Assembly (NCBI RefSeq): GCF_035317345.1
Contig: NZ_JAYKTU010000001.1
Strand: one strand, 5' to 3'
Source of the DNA: Cellvibrio fontiphilus
GTDB taxonomy: Bacteria; Pseudomonadota; Gammaproteobacteria; Pseudomonadales; Cellvibrionaceae
DNA: 64,000 nt
This document shows, in pieces, positions 27,160 to 34,592 of the stretch. Each line of letters opens with the position of its first letter. Position 1 is the first letter of the stretch. Both the position numbers and the translations under genes were made by a program. The notes beneath the pieces are model-generated. The model was not told the DNA's origin, did no database searches, and saw only the letters and a list, made by a program, of their open reading frames with translations.

Positions 27160-27175
27160 CTGGCTAGATATACAT
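27160..27175. promoter_or_regulatory. LexA-box-like sequence upstream of uvrD
   Basis: CTGGCTAGATATACAT matches the gammaproteobacterial SOS box CTGT-N8-ACAG at six of eight fixed positions, with an AT-rich core. It lies 37 bases before uvrD, which is SOS-induced in E. coli. The fit is partial. Confidence 0.35.
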
Positions 27176-27227
27176 ATGACTATCTTTGTTTTAGGCAAAT
27201 ACCGGAATCGCGGTGAGCAGGCACTGT

Positions 27228-27629
27228 TCACTTGTTGTTGAGCTTCTTGGCTCGCACCAAAAGCACCGCAAGCAGGACAGCAAGCAATATCATCAAGGGC
27301 AGGGATTCAGTGTCGTAGCCGCCAGCTTGGTGGGGCTGGATAACATAAAAACCCGGGTACGGGCTTGCGGGTTTCGCACTTGTCTCAGCCTCGGCAATCC
27401 CGGAGGTGGTGGCAACTTCTGCGGCAAAGGAGGCGCCATTGGCCGTTAACAACTCCAACTGCGGCATGGAAAAACAATCCACCTTGCTGTCTTGTTGAGT
27501 CCCGTGCGAGCAGTCAGCATAAACCGCATAAACACTGGTGGAACTCAGCGCGATGAAGCTAAACACTGCAAACACGCCAAAACGCCGTAGTGCGATAAAA
27601 AACGCCAGAAAATAATGCTGGTGAGTCAT
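27228..27629 (-). CDS. Secreted hypothetical protein with C-terminal membrane anchor
   Basis: 133-aa protein, not recognised. The ATG at 27629 has GGGAGC upstream and is preferred over an open extension to 27707. An N-terminal signal-type helix (about 8-35) is followed by a short exported part with ADCSHGTQQDSKVDC and LLTANGAS, a Ser/Thr/Ala-rich stretch, and a C-terminal hydrophobic helix (LPLMILLAVLLAVLLV) ending RAKKLNNK. Helix plus basic tail is the shape of a sorting signal, but no PEP motif is present. Its Cys and ANGAS motifs echo the neighbouring PEP-CTERM gene (27954-28532), suggesting a shortened paralogue. Confidence 0.55.
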   Translation of the reverse strand: MTHQHYFLAFFIALRRFGVFAVFSFIALSSTSVYAVYADCSHGTQQDSKVDCFSMPQLELLTANGASFAAEVATTSGIAEAETSAKPASPYPGFYVIQPHQAGGYDTESLPLMILLAVLLAVLLVRAKKLNNK

Positions 27630-27679
27630 GAGCTTGCTCCCGCTGCCGCGCTGTATCAGTGAATGTAGCAGCTCAAACA

Positions 27680-27695
27680 AGTGACGCAAGTCACA
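27680..27695. promoter_or_regulatory. CRP-like palindrome (TGTGA-N6-TCACT)
   Basis: Minus strand TGTGACTTGCGTCACT, nine of ten fixed positions of TGTGA-N6-TCACA, about 50 bases upstream of the gene starting at 27629. Similar sites lie at 28574 and 48199. Confidence 0.45.
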
Positions 27696-27733
27696 TTTTT
27701 TTAGCACCTGGGCTTCAGTTTTTTGCGCGGAAT

Positions 27734-27749
27734 GTGAATTTAGATGCCA
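27734..27749 (-). promoter_or_regulatory. Weak sigma-54-like element upstream of the 27629 gene
   Basis: Minus strand TGGCATCTAAATTCAC. The -24 half TGGCA is good and the TAAATT core equals that of the strong site at 28599, but the -12 GC is replaced by CA. About 105 bases from the start codon. It may be a decayed copy. Confidence 0.2.
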
Positions 27750-27887
27750 AGCTATTGATTTTGTTAGGCCCGCTGCACAAGGCTCCCAAAAAAACCTTAT
27801 GCCCGGCTATAAGCAAAGGGATACAAAGAAAAAAAAGATCCTGCGAGAGCCAGACGGCATTTATACAAACCAGGGTAACAGCGATAA

Positions 27888-27916
27888 AAAAACCGCCGTG
27901 GGAAGCGGCGGTTTTT
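27888..27916 (-). terminator. Intrinsic terminator after the PEP-CTERM gene
   Basis: Stem AAAAACCGCCG / CGGCGGTTTTT (27888-27898 with 27906-27916), seven-base loop, 38 bases after the stop of the 27954-28532 gene on the minus strand. It separates that gene from the next secreted gene. Confidence 0.85.
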
Positions 27917-27953
27917 GATGGTCCTGACTTTGATGGCCTTGACTACCGATTTT

Positions 27954-28532
27954 TTAAATCTGGTTAACACGCGCCCGTGACAAGCCGAGGAATGCCAAAC
28001 CTATCAGCATCAGCACTATAGATCCGGTATCGGGAACACGGGTTACCGCACCGCGAACGTAGTAGCTGATATGGGAAACCTCCTTGATTTTACTGTCAGG
28101 GTTAACATCAAACTCAGGCTCCCGGAAAGGAGATTCCCATGTACCACTGGAGGCACCATTGGCTGCCAGATAGCCGAGTAGCGTAGTGTCCTTACCGTCC
28201 TTGAATACTAGTAGGAGATTGCTGTAGTCATCCCAAATACTGGGGTCTACCGCCCAATTACCACTCTGGCCTGCGTTGCTGCCCATCTCATCCTTGTCTA
28301 AAAATACCCAGTCACTGAATCCAAAAAACTGTTCAGCGTTCACCGTCATTGGGTTGGTGTTGAGGAAGTCCTGGGTTGCACTGCTTTTTTCACAATCTAC
28401 CGTATTGGAAACCAGTGTTAGGCTCGTGGGATGACAATCAACCACTCCCGCCTGTACGCTGCCACACACCAATACCCCCAACAGAGCCACTACCGCAAAA
28501 GGTACAGCCAAAAAGCGATTCCAAGTGTTCAT
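27954..28532 (-). CDS. PEP-CTERM-like sorted exoprotein (VPDTGS variant)
   Basis: 192-aa exported protein with a signal peptide (1-28, ending SVQA) and a C-terminal sorting signal at 166-192: VPDTGS, a hydrophobic helix IVLMLIGLAFLGL, then SRAR. This tripartite tail is the PEP-CTERM pattern read by exosortase. The body shows DCHPTSLTLVSNTVDC, YLAANGASSGTWESPF and a beta-rich region. A good Shine-Dalgarno (GGAAGGA) precedes the ATG, and a sigma-54 promoter lies 67 bases upstream. No exosortase is in the window. Specific function unknown; cell-surface or biofilm roles are typical of the family. Confidence 0.75.
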   Translation of the reverse strand: MNTWNRFLAVPFAVVALLGVLVCGSVQAGVVDCHPTSLTLVSNTVDCEKSSATQDFLNTNPMTVNAEQFFGFSDWVFLDKDEMGSNAGQSGNWAVDPSIWDDYSNLLLVFKDGKDTTLLGYLAANGASSGTWESPFREPEFDVNPDSKIKEVSHISYYVRGAVTRVPDTGSIVLMLIGLAFLGLSRARVNQI

Positions 28533-28573
28533 GATGAAAATCCTTCCGTTAGTTGATAAAACGCCACTCTAAT

Positions 28574-28589
28574 TGTGACCAATCTCACA
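28574..28589. promoter_or_regulatory. CRP-like palindrome (TGTGA-N6-TCACA), exact
   Basis: TGTGACCAATCTCACA matches all ten fixed bases. It lies just downstream of the sigma-54 element at 28599 in the leader of the PEP-CTERM gene, near the expected transcription start. Position after the -12 would suit repression rather than activation. Confidence 0.5.
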
Positions 28590-28598
28590 CTTTGATTT

Positions 28599-28614
28599 AG
28601 CAATTTACGCGCCA
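28599..28614 (-). promoter_or_regulatory. Sigma-54 (-24/-12) promoter of the PEP-CTERM gene
   Basis: Minus strand TGGCGCGTAAATTGCT against the consensus TGGCACG-N4-TTGCW: one mismatch, exact spacing. The ATG (28532) is 67 bases away, giving a leader of about 55 bases. PEP-CTERM genes in other bacteria are known to depend on RpoN with the PrsK/PrsR system. Confidence 0.75.
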
Positions 28615-28946
28615 CGCAAAACACGCGGCTTAACTAATTTTCAACCAATTGAATAACAAGGATTTTTTCTGCCGACTGAAAATAAATGAAAACTTAGGCG
28701 ACAAATGCGATAGAAAAATCGACGCCATCGAAAGTTGTAAAAATCACCTCGATTAACGTCAAAAAGGATTAAAAACCGTTTTGAGAGAGAAGACCTATAA
28801 GCACTTTTGGCTTTAATACCAAAGCGACTCAAAAAGCTAACATCAGCGATGATCGGCGCCCTGCCAAGCTGCGTAGCGGTGAAACGAAACTGTAAAGAGC
28901 CCCGACACCAGCATCTGCCAGAACGCTTGTTTTTCAACGGATTGGC
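28615..28946. other. AT-rich intergenic stretch without a convincing gene
   Basis: About 330 bases between the sigma-54 promoter and the CPBP gene stop. It is clearly richer in A and T than its surroundings. A 98-codon frame on the minus strand has no family features and an arginine/phenylalanine-rich composition, so I do not call it. No T-run hairpin follows the CPBP gene. Any upstream activator sites for the sigma-54 promoter should lie here. Confidence 0.6.
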
Positions 28947-29780
28947 TTACCAAAAACCGTTGGGCAGCTCGCCTTTGCGCAACAGCGCGGCGATATCCAT
29001 GCTCAGCGCAACGCCTGCATGCACCAGCACCCCACCCCAAATAGAGCGCGACTGCAAGGCAAGTATGCCGAGGAACAGCCCAAATAATATGGCGCCCGTG
29101 GCTTCCAGCCAGAGCTTGGGGAAATGGATCATCAGGTAAGGCACACACATCACCCAAATCGCATTGGCACCCAGTGCCGGGCGCAGGGCATTGAGCATAA
29201 AACCGCGGAAAAAGAACTCCAGAAACACAAATTGGCTGATGTACAGCAGCTCCCACAGCAGCAAATCCAGCCAGCTGCGCCCGGCCAGGGAATAAAAAGG
29301 GTAATGGTTGACAAAGTCCTCACCAAAACTGACCAGCACCACAAACACCAATATGGGCGAAAGCAACAGCAGATAACCACGCCAGTGCTCAGTCACCTGA
29401 TTCCAGCGCCAGCCGAAATCCAGCATCCGCTCCTTGAATAACAAGCGAATCACCAGCCAGGGGATAAGGATAAACGTCAGCAAGTGACAGCCAGTCCACC
29501 AGACATAACCGGCCATTTCCAACCAACCACTCGCCTGCAAACGATTCAGGTAATAGCCGCTATCCTGCTGCTGCCACTGCCCAAGGTAAGCCAACAGCGC
29601 ATGCAAGTTCGTGGAGTAGCGGCCGTAGTTGAGGATCAGCAGGCTGATACAGACAGTCGCCAAGACCACAAACACCCGGCGCAAGGCCGCAGGGCGACTC
29701 AGGCGATAGGAGGGCGACTCAGAATCTATGGCATCCAGCGCGTGCAAGATACGGCGCGGGTGTAAGGCGGCTAGTGCCAT
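28947..29780 (-). CDS. CPBP family intramembrane glutamic protease
   Basis: Polytopic membrane protein of 277 aa, resembling the CPBP/Rce1 family. The three motifs fall in the C-terminal half: Glu188 and Arg192 in FLEFFFRG (the usual first Glu of EExxxR is Leu here), His219 in YLMIHF, and His254 in GVLVHAGVALSMD. The ATG at 29780 has AGGAG eight bases upstream and is preferred over a GTG at 29789. Some CPBP proteins process C-terminal sorting signals (for example myxosortase-type enzymes). Its place beside a PEP-CTERM-like gene makes such a link possible but unproven. Confidence 0.75.
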   Translation of the reverse strand: MALAALHPRRILHALDAIDSESPSYRLSRPAALRRVFVVLATVCISLLILNYGRYSTNLHALLAYLGQWQQQDSGYYLNRLQASGWLEMAGYVWWTGCHLLTFILIPWLVIRLLFKERMLDFGWRWNQVTEHWRGYLLLLSPILVFVVLVSFGEDFVNHYPFYSLAGRSWLDLLLWELLYISQFVFLEFFFRGFMLNALRPALGANAIWVMCVPYLMIHFPKLWLEATGAILFGLFLGILALQSRSIWGGVLVHAGVALSMDIAALLRKGELPNGFW

Positions 29781-29831
29781 AAATTGCACTCCTGCGGCCT
29801 GATGAACCGCATCTGGTTATTGTTTCTCTGG

Positions 29832-31517
29832 TTATTGTTTTTTAGCCTTGCGCGCCGCTTGCTGGGCGCGCTCATGCATATCCAAAAATTTAAAAATAAC
29901 GTCGCGCGCCAGGCGGGTTTCCGAATTGCTCAGGAACACCATGCCGATTTGCAGATCACGGTTGAACACCATCTCGGTGCGGAAGCCTCTTACATGGCCG
30001 CCGTGATGTACAAAGTTTTTGTTGCGGCCGTAATCAAATACCCGCCAACCCAAACCATAGGCGGTGTTGCCTACCGCTTTGCGCACGCCGTAATAATTCT
30101 GCTCAGGGGTATTTTTGGTGACTCGCGATTGAATAGGGTTAAGCACTGCCAAGGGCAGGGCATCCTGGCGCCGCCCGATTTGCCCGAGCAAAAATTTGGA
30201 CATATCCACAATACTGGCGTTTACCCCGGCGGCTGGCGCCACCTTATACCAGTTGCCCACCACCGCTGTGGGCACCCAGCGGTTGCCATTGGCAATATGC
30301 GGCGCGGCGCGGTTGGGCGAGGCGTTATAACTCCCCAAACCATAGGAAGCAGAGCGCATCCCCAAGGGCTCAAATACCTTTTTGATGACGTAAGACTCAA
30401 AGCTCATGCCCGACTTCTGTTTGATCATGTCCCCCGCAAGGCTGTAAGTCACATTTTGGTAGGCGTAACACTTGCCCGGCGGGCAGACAAAATTCACATA
30501 GCGCAGGCGGCTCACCACATCGGCGTAGTTCATGTTCTGGTCGATATAGTGACTGTAGGTGTGACGCGGCAAACCTGAGGATTGGCTAAGCGCATGACGC
30601 AGGGTCAACTGTTTGCCGTATTTGGCATTTTTAAAGGCGACCTTGGGCAATACCGATGTAATGGTGCTATCCCAGCTCAGGCCACCTTCGTTCACCAGCA
30701 CACCCGCCGCCGTTGATGCGACAGGTTTGGACAGGGATGCGAGGCGGAAAACCGTATCGGGTGTGACTTTTTCGCGTGTGCCTGCCCGGCGCACCCCAAA
30801 GCCCTGCAGGGATTTAATCTGCCCCCCCGACACCACCACTATGGCCACACCGGGAACAAAGGGTGCGATTTTCTTGGCTACATAATCCTCAAATTCGGCC
30901 ACAAAGGCTTCCGGATGGCCGACCGGATAGCGCTGCGCCTTGATAGGCGCCGTAGTAATCACAGGGATGTCAGCCACAGGCGGTGCGGCGGTGGCGGCGG
31001 GCGCCGCTGTTTTTACCGCAGGCTTGGCTTGGGCTTTAGCCGATGCGGCACTGGTCGTCGCCTTGGCCGATGCCGTCGCCACTTTGTTAGTGGCTGGCTG
31101 GCTGGCTGCAGGAGCCACCGGCGATGCCCCGGGTATTGCGGTGGCTGTGGCGGCTGTCGATGAAGCTACCGCTGGCACCTCAGGTTTGGGTGCCAGTTGG
31201 CTGGCAGGTTGCACAGCGGCTGCCGGGCTGGCGCTGGCAGATGAGACGGCCACCACCCTGGCGACGGCGGGCGCAACTGTCTGGGTAAATTGAGTGGTCT
31301 GCAACCGGTGGGGAGACGCTTCAGCGGCAGCAGGCGCACTGGAGGCCGCCGTGCCAGCCGAAGACTGCTGTTGGAATGGCAGGGCGATAGGCACAGTCAC
31401 CCGCTTGACCGGCTCTGCCGCCACAACAGGAGCAAAACACAGCCCGGCTGCAGCTAGCAGCGGTAGACAATGAGCGGAAAACAACCTGCCAAAACCGTTT
31501 TTTATCGATAACAACAT
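29832..31517 (-). CDS. Beta-lactamase-fold serine hydrolase with Ala/Pro-rich linker
   Basis: Exported 561-aa protein. A signal peptide (about 1-34) is followed by an extreme low-complexity segment (about 52-190) rich in Ala, Pro, Thr, Ser and Val, then a class C beta-lactamase/DD-peptidase-type domain from about 200. Catalytic motifs: Ser261-x-x-Lys264 in LASLSKPVAS, Tyr353-x-Asn355 in YAYQN, and HHGGHVRG as the third box. It is likely an esterase or D-amino-acid peptidase rather than a resistance enzyme; the substrate cannot be read. The linker suggests the domain is held away from the membrane or wall. Confidence 0.8.
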   Translation of the reverse strand: MLLSIKNGFGRLFSAHCLPLLAAAGLCFAPVVAAEPVKRVTVPIALPFQQQSSAGTAASSAPAAAEASPHRLQTTQFTQTVAPAVARVVAVSSASASPAAAVQPASQLAPKPEVPAVASSTAATATAIPGASPVAPAASQPATNKVATASAKATTSAASAKAQAKPAVKTAAPAATAAPPVADIPVITTAPIKAQRYPVGHPEAFVAEFEDYVAKKIAPFVPGVAIVVVSGGQIKSLQGFGVRRAGTREKVTPDTVFRLASLSKPVASTAAGVLVNEGGLSWDSTITSVLPKVAFKNAKYGKQLTLRHALSQSSGLPRHTYSHYIDQNMNYADVVSRLRYVNFVCPPGKCYAYQNVTYSLAGDMIKQKSGMSFESYVIKKVFEPLGMRSASYGLGSYNASPNRAAPHIANGNRWVPTAVVGNWYKVAPAAGVNASIVDMSKFLLGQIGRRQDALPLAVLNPIQSRVTKNTPEQNYYGVRKAVGNTAYGLGWRVFDYGRNKNFVHHGGHVRGFRTEMVFNRDLQIGMVFLSNSETRLARDVIFKFLDMHERAQQAARKAKKQ

Positions 31518-31558
31518 ACGCCGTCGGGCAACTCAGATTAGGGTAATCCACATGCAAC

Positions 31559-31635
31559 AACGCCACTCCCCTTGACTCTCACCCTGCCGGCACCGGCCGC
31601 AGGTGTGAAGGTACAAGACCTTGGAGAGTGGCGTT
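31559..31635. repeat. Long imperfect inverted repeat before the serine hydrolase gene
   Basis: Outer arms AACGCCACTC (31559-31568) and GAGTGGCGTT (31626-31635) pair perfectly. Inside, CACC-CTGC-CGG pairs imperfectly with CCGGCCGCAGGTG. Together they form an extended hairpin 42 bases before the ATG at 31517, between two same-strand genes. Confidence 0.55.
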
Positions 31636-31703
31636 ATCCGTCCTTTGACCTATGCAGTAACTACAAAGTTTTATTAGCAAACACCTGTTACCCACCGGGG
31701 GTA

Positions 31704-33890
31704 TTACAAGGTTTTTATGTACTCAACCAGATCCCAGCGCTGCTCTGCTGTCAAGGGCTCCAACTTTTTACCATTGACCGCAGGTGCGCGGGCAGTGCCG
31801 TATTCGTGACCTATATTCAGGTCGCCGCGTTTATCCGCTTTAAATTCAAAACCGGGGTAACCCTCAGCACGCAGGCCGACTCTCACCGGATCAAACTCGC
31901 GGCTGCCCACCATAAATTGCGCGGGACGATATTCACCAGTGTCAGGATCACCGGGGCGTTTCACCGGTAACAACAGATCGTAAATACTGGGCACCGAACC
32001 ATTGTGTAAATAAGGTGCAGTGGCCCAGATGCCGTTCAGCGCCCGCGCCTTGTAGGATAGCAGTGACTGATAGGGCGCCGCGGTGGTATCGGGCAAGTAG
32101 TCGCCGGATTTTACACTGGCTTTAATTTCATTATCAAAGAAGGATTTAGCCATCAGGTAGAGCCAATCCAGAGTGCGGCGCGGCAGCCATTTATCCGGGT
32201 CCGGCTCGGTGGCCACCTCACCCATGGTGGCGGCGGTTAGAATTTGCACGACCGGCGCCCTGTCCTTAATCACCAGCGAACCCACACTTTCGCTTTGATA
32301 GGTATTTTTAAAGTTGCCCGAATAACCGGTGTAATTCACGCTGTTTTCCGCCATGGCGCGGTCGGTGCCTACCAGATCAATACTGGACATATTGGCCACC
32401 AGAATGCGATCCCAGTCGGTGCGATCCACTACCTCGTGGCAGCTTTCGCAGTACTCCGCATAGACTTTGCGACCGCGCCGCACCTTGGCGTAGTCGATAC
32501 GCCACTCGGGCATAGCCTCAAAAATGGCGTTGGCTTTTTGCTGCTCGGGGTTGTTATTGCGGGTTTGGATGCTCGGCCATACCGGTGAAGTCAGGCTTTT
32601 CAGGTGCGACTCCAAGCGCGACAAATTCACCAGATCGATGGAGGAGGTGAAATCGATTTGATAGCTCTTGCTACTTTGGCCGGTCAGCAGCGAGGACAGG
32701 CTCCAACCGCGCTTGTGAGCGGTCCAGTCCAGAATGCCGAAAACGCCGATGACCTCACCGGTATTGCGGCCCAGCGGCCCCATGCCGGCATTGCTGGCCA
32801 AACCATTCCATTGTACGTAGTCGGACTGGGCTATATCCCACAAAAATGGGTAGCTGACCGGCGCGTTGGGCTCGTTGAAAATCAAGGCTTTGATGCGTTC
32901 CATATCCGCCAGTCCCAAACCGGGGAACCCCTCTTCGGTAGACATCAGGCGCTCGATAATTTTGGCGAACTGCAAATCGCCAATAATGGTTTCGCTGATA
33001 TTAAGCAGCACCTTGTCTACCTGCGCCGACGTCAGCAGATTGGTATCACCATCGGCTTTGGTGGCGCCGAGTAATACATCGCGCAGCTGGCGGCGGCTGA
33101 TCACATGCTCAAGTACGCGGTTGTAGATGCGCCCAAAGGCATCCAGACGGGCATAGCCATAGTCGACGCTGGAGTGGTTGATGGTGTTGTAGAGGTTGAT
33201 CTTGCGTGTCCAGCGTTTCAGGTCGCTCTGCACATCCTCCGCGCGGCTGTAACTGTTGTTGCGCGCCAGTACCTGAGTGACAAACCGCTGGTTTTTTTCG
33301 CTATCGGTCAGGGTGCGCGTCATGCTTTTTTCCAGCGCGGTGAGGAAACCCACCATGTCCGCCATTGCCGGGCCACCGTCGATGCGGATCGCCGTGCCCT
33401 TGTAATTCACTTGACCGGTGTGACAGGCGGCGCAGGTAAAACCAATATAGTCCTTACCCTTGTAACCCTCTTTCACAAAACCGACCGGCAGGCCGTCGGG
33501 GTTAAAAAAAGTGGGTTTTTGCGGCAGGTAGCGGTATTTGTCGATCAGGCTATTGGCGCGAAAAGGTTCATTGGTTTCAGCCTGCTCCAGGGCGATAAAA
33601 AAATCGTAGGGGATCAGCGCCGACCCCTGGGTGGTGTTGTAAAACCAGAGGCTATCGTTAGCGCTCCAGCCCTGATCCAGATAAATCGGCGTGGAGTAAT
33701 TTTCGCCAAAGGCACCATTGTCAACGGCGAGGGCACCGCGCGCCGGGTCGTCATCCCATTTTTGATAAAGCTTGCCGATGGCGAGGGTGATGGCCATAAA
33801 AATCCCGACCACCACCAAGAGTTTGATCAGCCGGCGCAGGTTTTTGCGGTTAAACAGGTTATGCAGGGCACTGAGCGTGGTTGAGCCCAT
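31704..33890 (-). CDS. RoxA/MauG-like di-haem c-type cytochrome
   Basis: 728-aa protein with an N-terminal membrane-spanning helix (about 21-39) and a large periplasmic part with two haem c sites, CAACH at 153-157 and CESCH at 481-485. The length, wide haem spacing and block WNGLASNAGMGPLGRNTGEVIGVFG resemble the RoxA-like branch (rubber oxygenase relatives) of bacterial di-haem peroxidase-type cytochromes more than short CcpA peroxidases. Substrate unknown. A Shine-Dalgarno GAGGAG precedes the ATG. The serine hydrolase gene follows after 186 bases. Confidence 0.7.
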   Translation of the reverse strand: MGSTTLSALHNLFNRKNLRRLIKLLVVVGIFMAITLAIGKLYQKWDDDPARGALAVDNGAFGENYSTPIYLDQGWSANDSLWFYNTTQGSALIPYDFFIALEQAETNEPFRANSLIDKYRYLPQKPTFFNPDGLPVGFVKEGYKGKDYIGFTCAACHTGQVNYKGTAIRIDGGPAMADMVGFLTALEKSMTRTLTDSEKNQRFVTQVLARNNSYSRAEDVQSDLKRWTRKINLYNTINHSSVDYGYARLDAFGRIYNRVLEHVISRRQLRDVLLGATKADGDTNLLTSAQVDKVLLNISETIIGDLQFAKIIERLMSTEEGFPGLGLADMERIKALIFNEPNAPVSYPFLWDIAQSDYVQWNGLASNAGMGPLGRNTGEVIGVFGILDWTAHKRGWSLSSLLTGQSSKSYQIDFTSSIDLVNLSRLESHLKSLTSPVWPSIQTRNNNPEQQKANAIFEAMPEWRIDYAKVRRGRKVYAEYCESCHEVVDRTDWDRILVANMSSIDLVGTDRAMAENSVNYTGYSGNFKNTYQSESVGSLVIKDRAPVVQILTAATMGEVATEPDPDKWLPRRTLDWLYLMAKSFFDNEIKASVKSGDYLPDTTAAPYQSLLSYKARALNGIWATAPYLHNGSVPSIYDLLLPVKRPGDPDTGEYRPAQFMVGSREFDPVRVGLRAEGYPGFEFKADKRGDLNIGHEYGTARAPAVNGKKLEPLTAEQRWDLVEYIKTL

Positions 33891-34188
33891 GGGTAAACTC
33901 CTCTGTGGCGATTGTCCTATCGTTTGTTCAAATGACTGCTTGTGGCCGGGGCAGAGCCGGAGCCCCGGATATGCTGGCGCTAAAGATACTACTGAGCGCC
34001 TGATTGCCCAAATTATTATTTAGATGCCACACCGCCATCGGCGGGTTACCTGCAGAGTCCGGTGTGGCGAGGCTTGCAACGGCAGGGCACTGGCATTAGT
34101 GTAGCCGCGAGTTTTTTGGCTGCTGTTTATTTACTAACCAGCGCTTCCCTTTACTATTTGCGAGTTACTATCTGCGAGGATTTGTATC

Positions 34189-34509
34189 ATGAAAAAATTG
34201 TCTCTGTTGGCTGTTGTTACCCTGGTTGGCCTGACCAGCGCCTGTACCTGGGTAAAAGTGAACGAGCAAGGCAGCAATGTCGCTGTTGCCAACGCTGCCA
34301 ATGTGCGCAGCTGTGAAAAAGTGCGTACCGTAAACGTGAAAGTAAAAGATAACTTTGTAGGCTCCATGAAACGCGACCCCAACAAAGTAGCAACTGAATT
34401 GACCAACATGGCGCGCAACGAAGCCAGCGCTTTTGGCGGCGACACTATTGTGCCTGCCAGCCTGGTTAACGATGGCCGCCAGAGCTTTGATGTCTATCGC
34501 TGCAACTAA
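34189..34509 (+). CDS. DUF4156-type lipoprotein
   Basis: 106-aa protein with a lipoprotein-type signal ending in LTSAC, Cys19 being the probable lipidation site. The -3 residue is Thr, slightly off the lipobox consensus. The remainder (VRSCEKVRTVNVKVKDNF, then ARNEASAFGGDTIVPAS and VYRCN) fits the DUF4156 family, related in fold to RcsF. GAGGA lies ten bases before the ATG. Outer-membrane localisation is inferred. A perfect 13-bp hairpin follows the gene. Confidence 0.7.
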   Translation: MKKLSLLAVVTLVGLTSACTWVKVNEQGSNVAVANAANVRSCEKVRTVNVKVKDNFVGSMKRDPNKVATELTNMARNEASAFGGDTIVPASLVNDGRQSFDVYRCN

Positions 34510-34550
34510 GTGACAACCCGGTAAGCAGCGACCCGGCTGCTCGCCAGCCT

Positions 34551-34579
34551 AACCGTCAAACCCCGCGGGTTTGACGGTT
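34551..34579 (+). terminator. Hairpin after the DUF4156 gene
   Basis: Perfect stem AACCGTCAAACCC / GGGTTTGACGGTT (34551-34563 with 34567-34579), three-base loop CGC. No T-run follows, so termination would be Rho-aided or the hairpin only protects the 3' end. Confidence 0.55.
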
Positions 34580-34592
34580 GCCTCCAGCCCCA

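Noticed and set aside
28641..28937. 98-codon frame on the minus strand after the CPBP gene
   Set aside because: No Shine-Dalgarno, odd Arg/Phe/Ser composition and AT-rich setting; probably chance.
30940..31293. Alanine-rich open frames on the plus strand opposite the serine hydrolase linker
   Set aside because: They mirror the GC-rich low-complexity coding of the linker; no start context and no domain.
33946..33968. Hairpin CCGGGGC / GCCCCGG upstream of the cytochrome gene
   Set aside because: Seven-bp stem without position or T-run suggesting a function.
34026..34068. Inverted repeat GCCACACCG / CGGTGTGGC upstream of the DUF4156 gene
   Set aside because: Nine-bp arms with a 25-base loop and no T-run; too weak to call a site.
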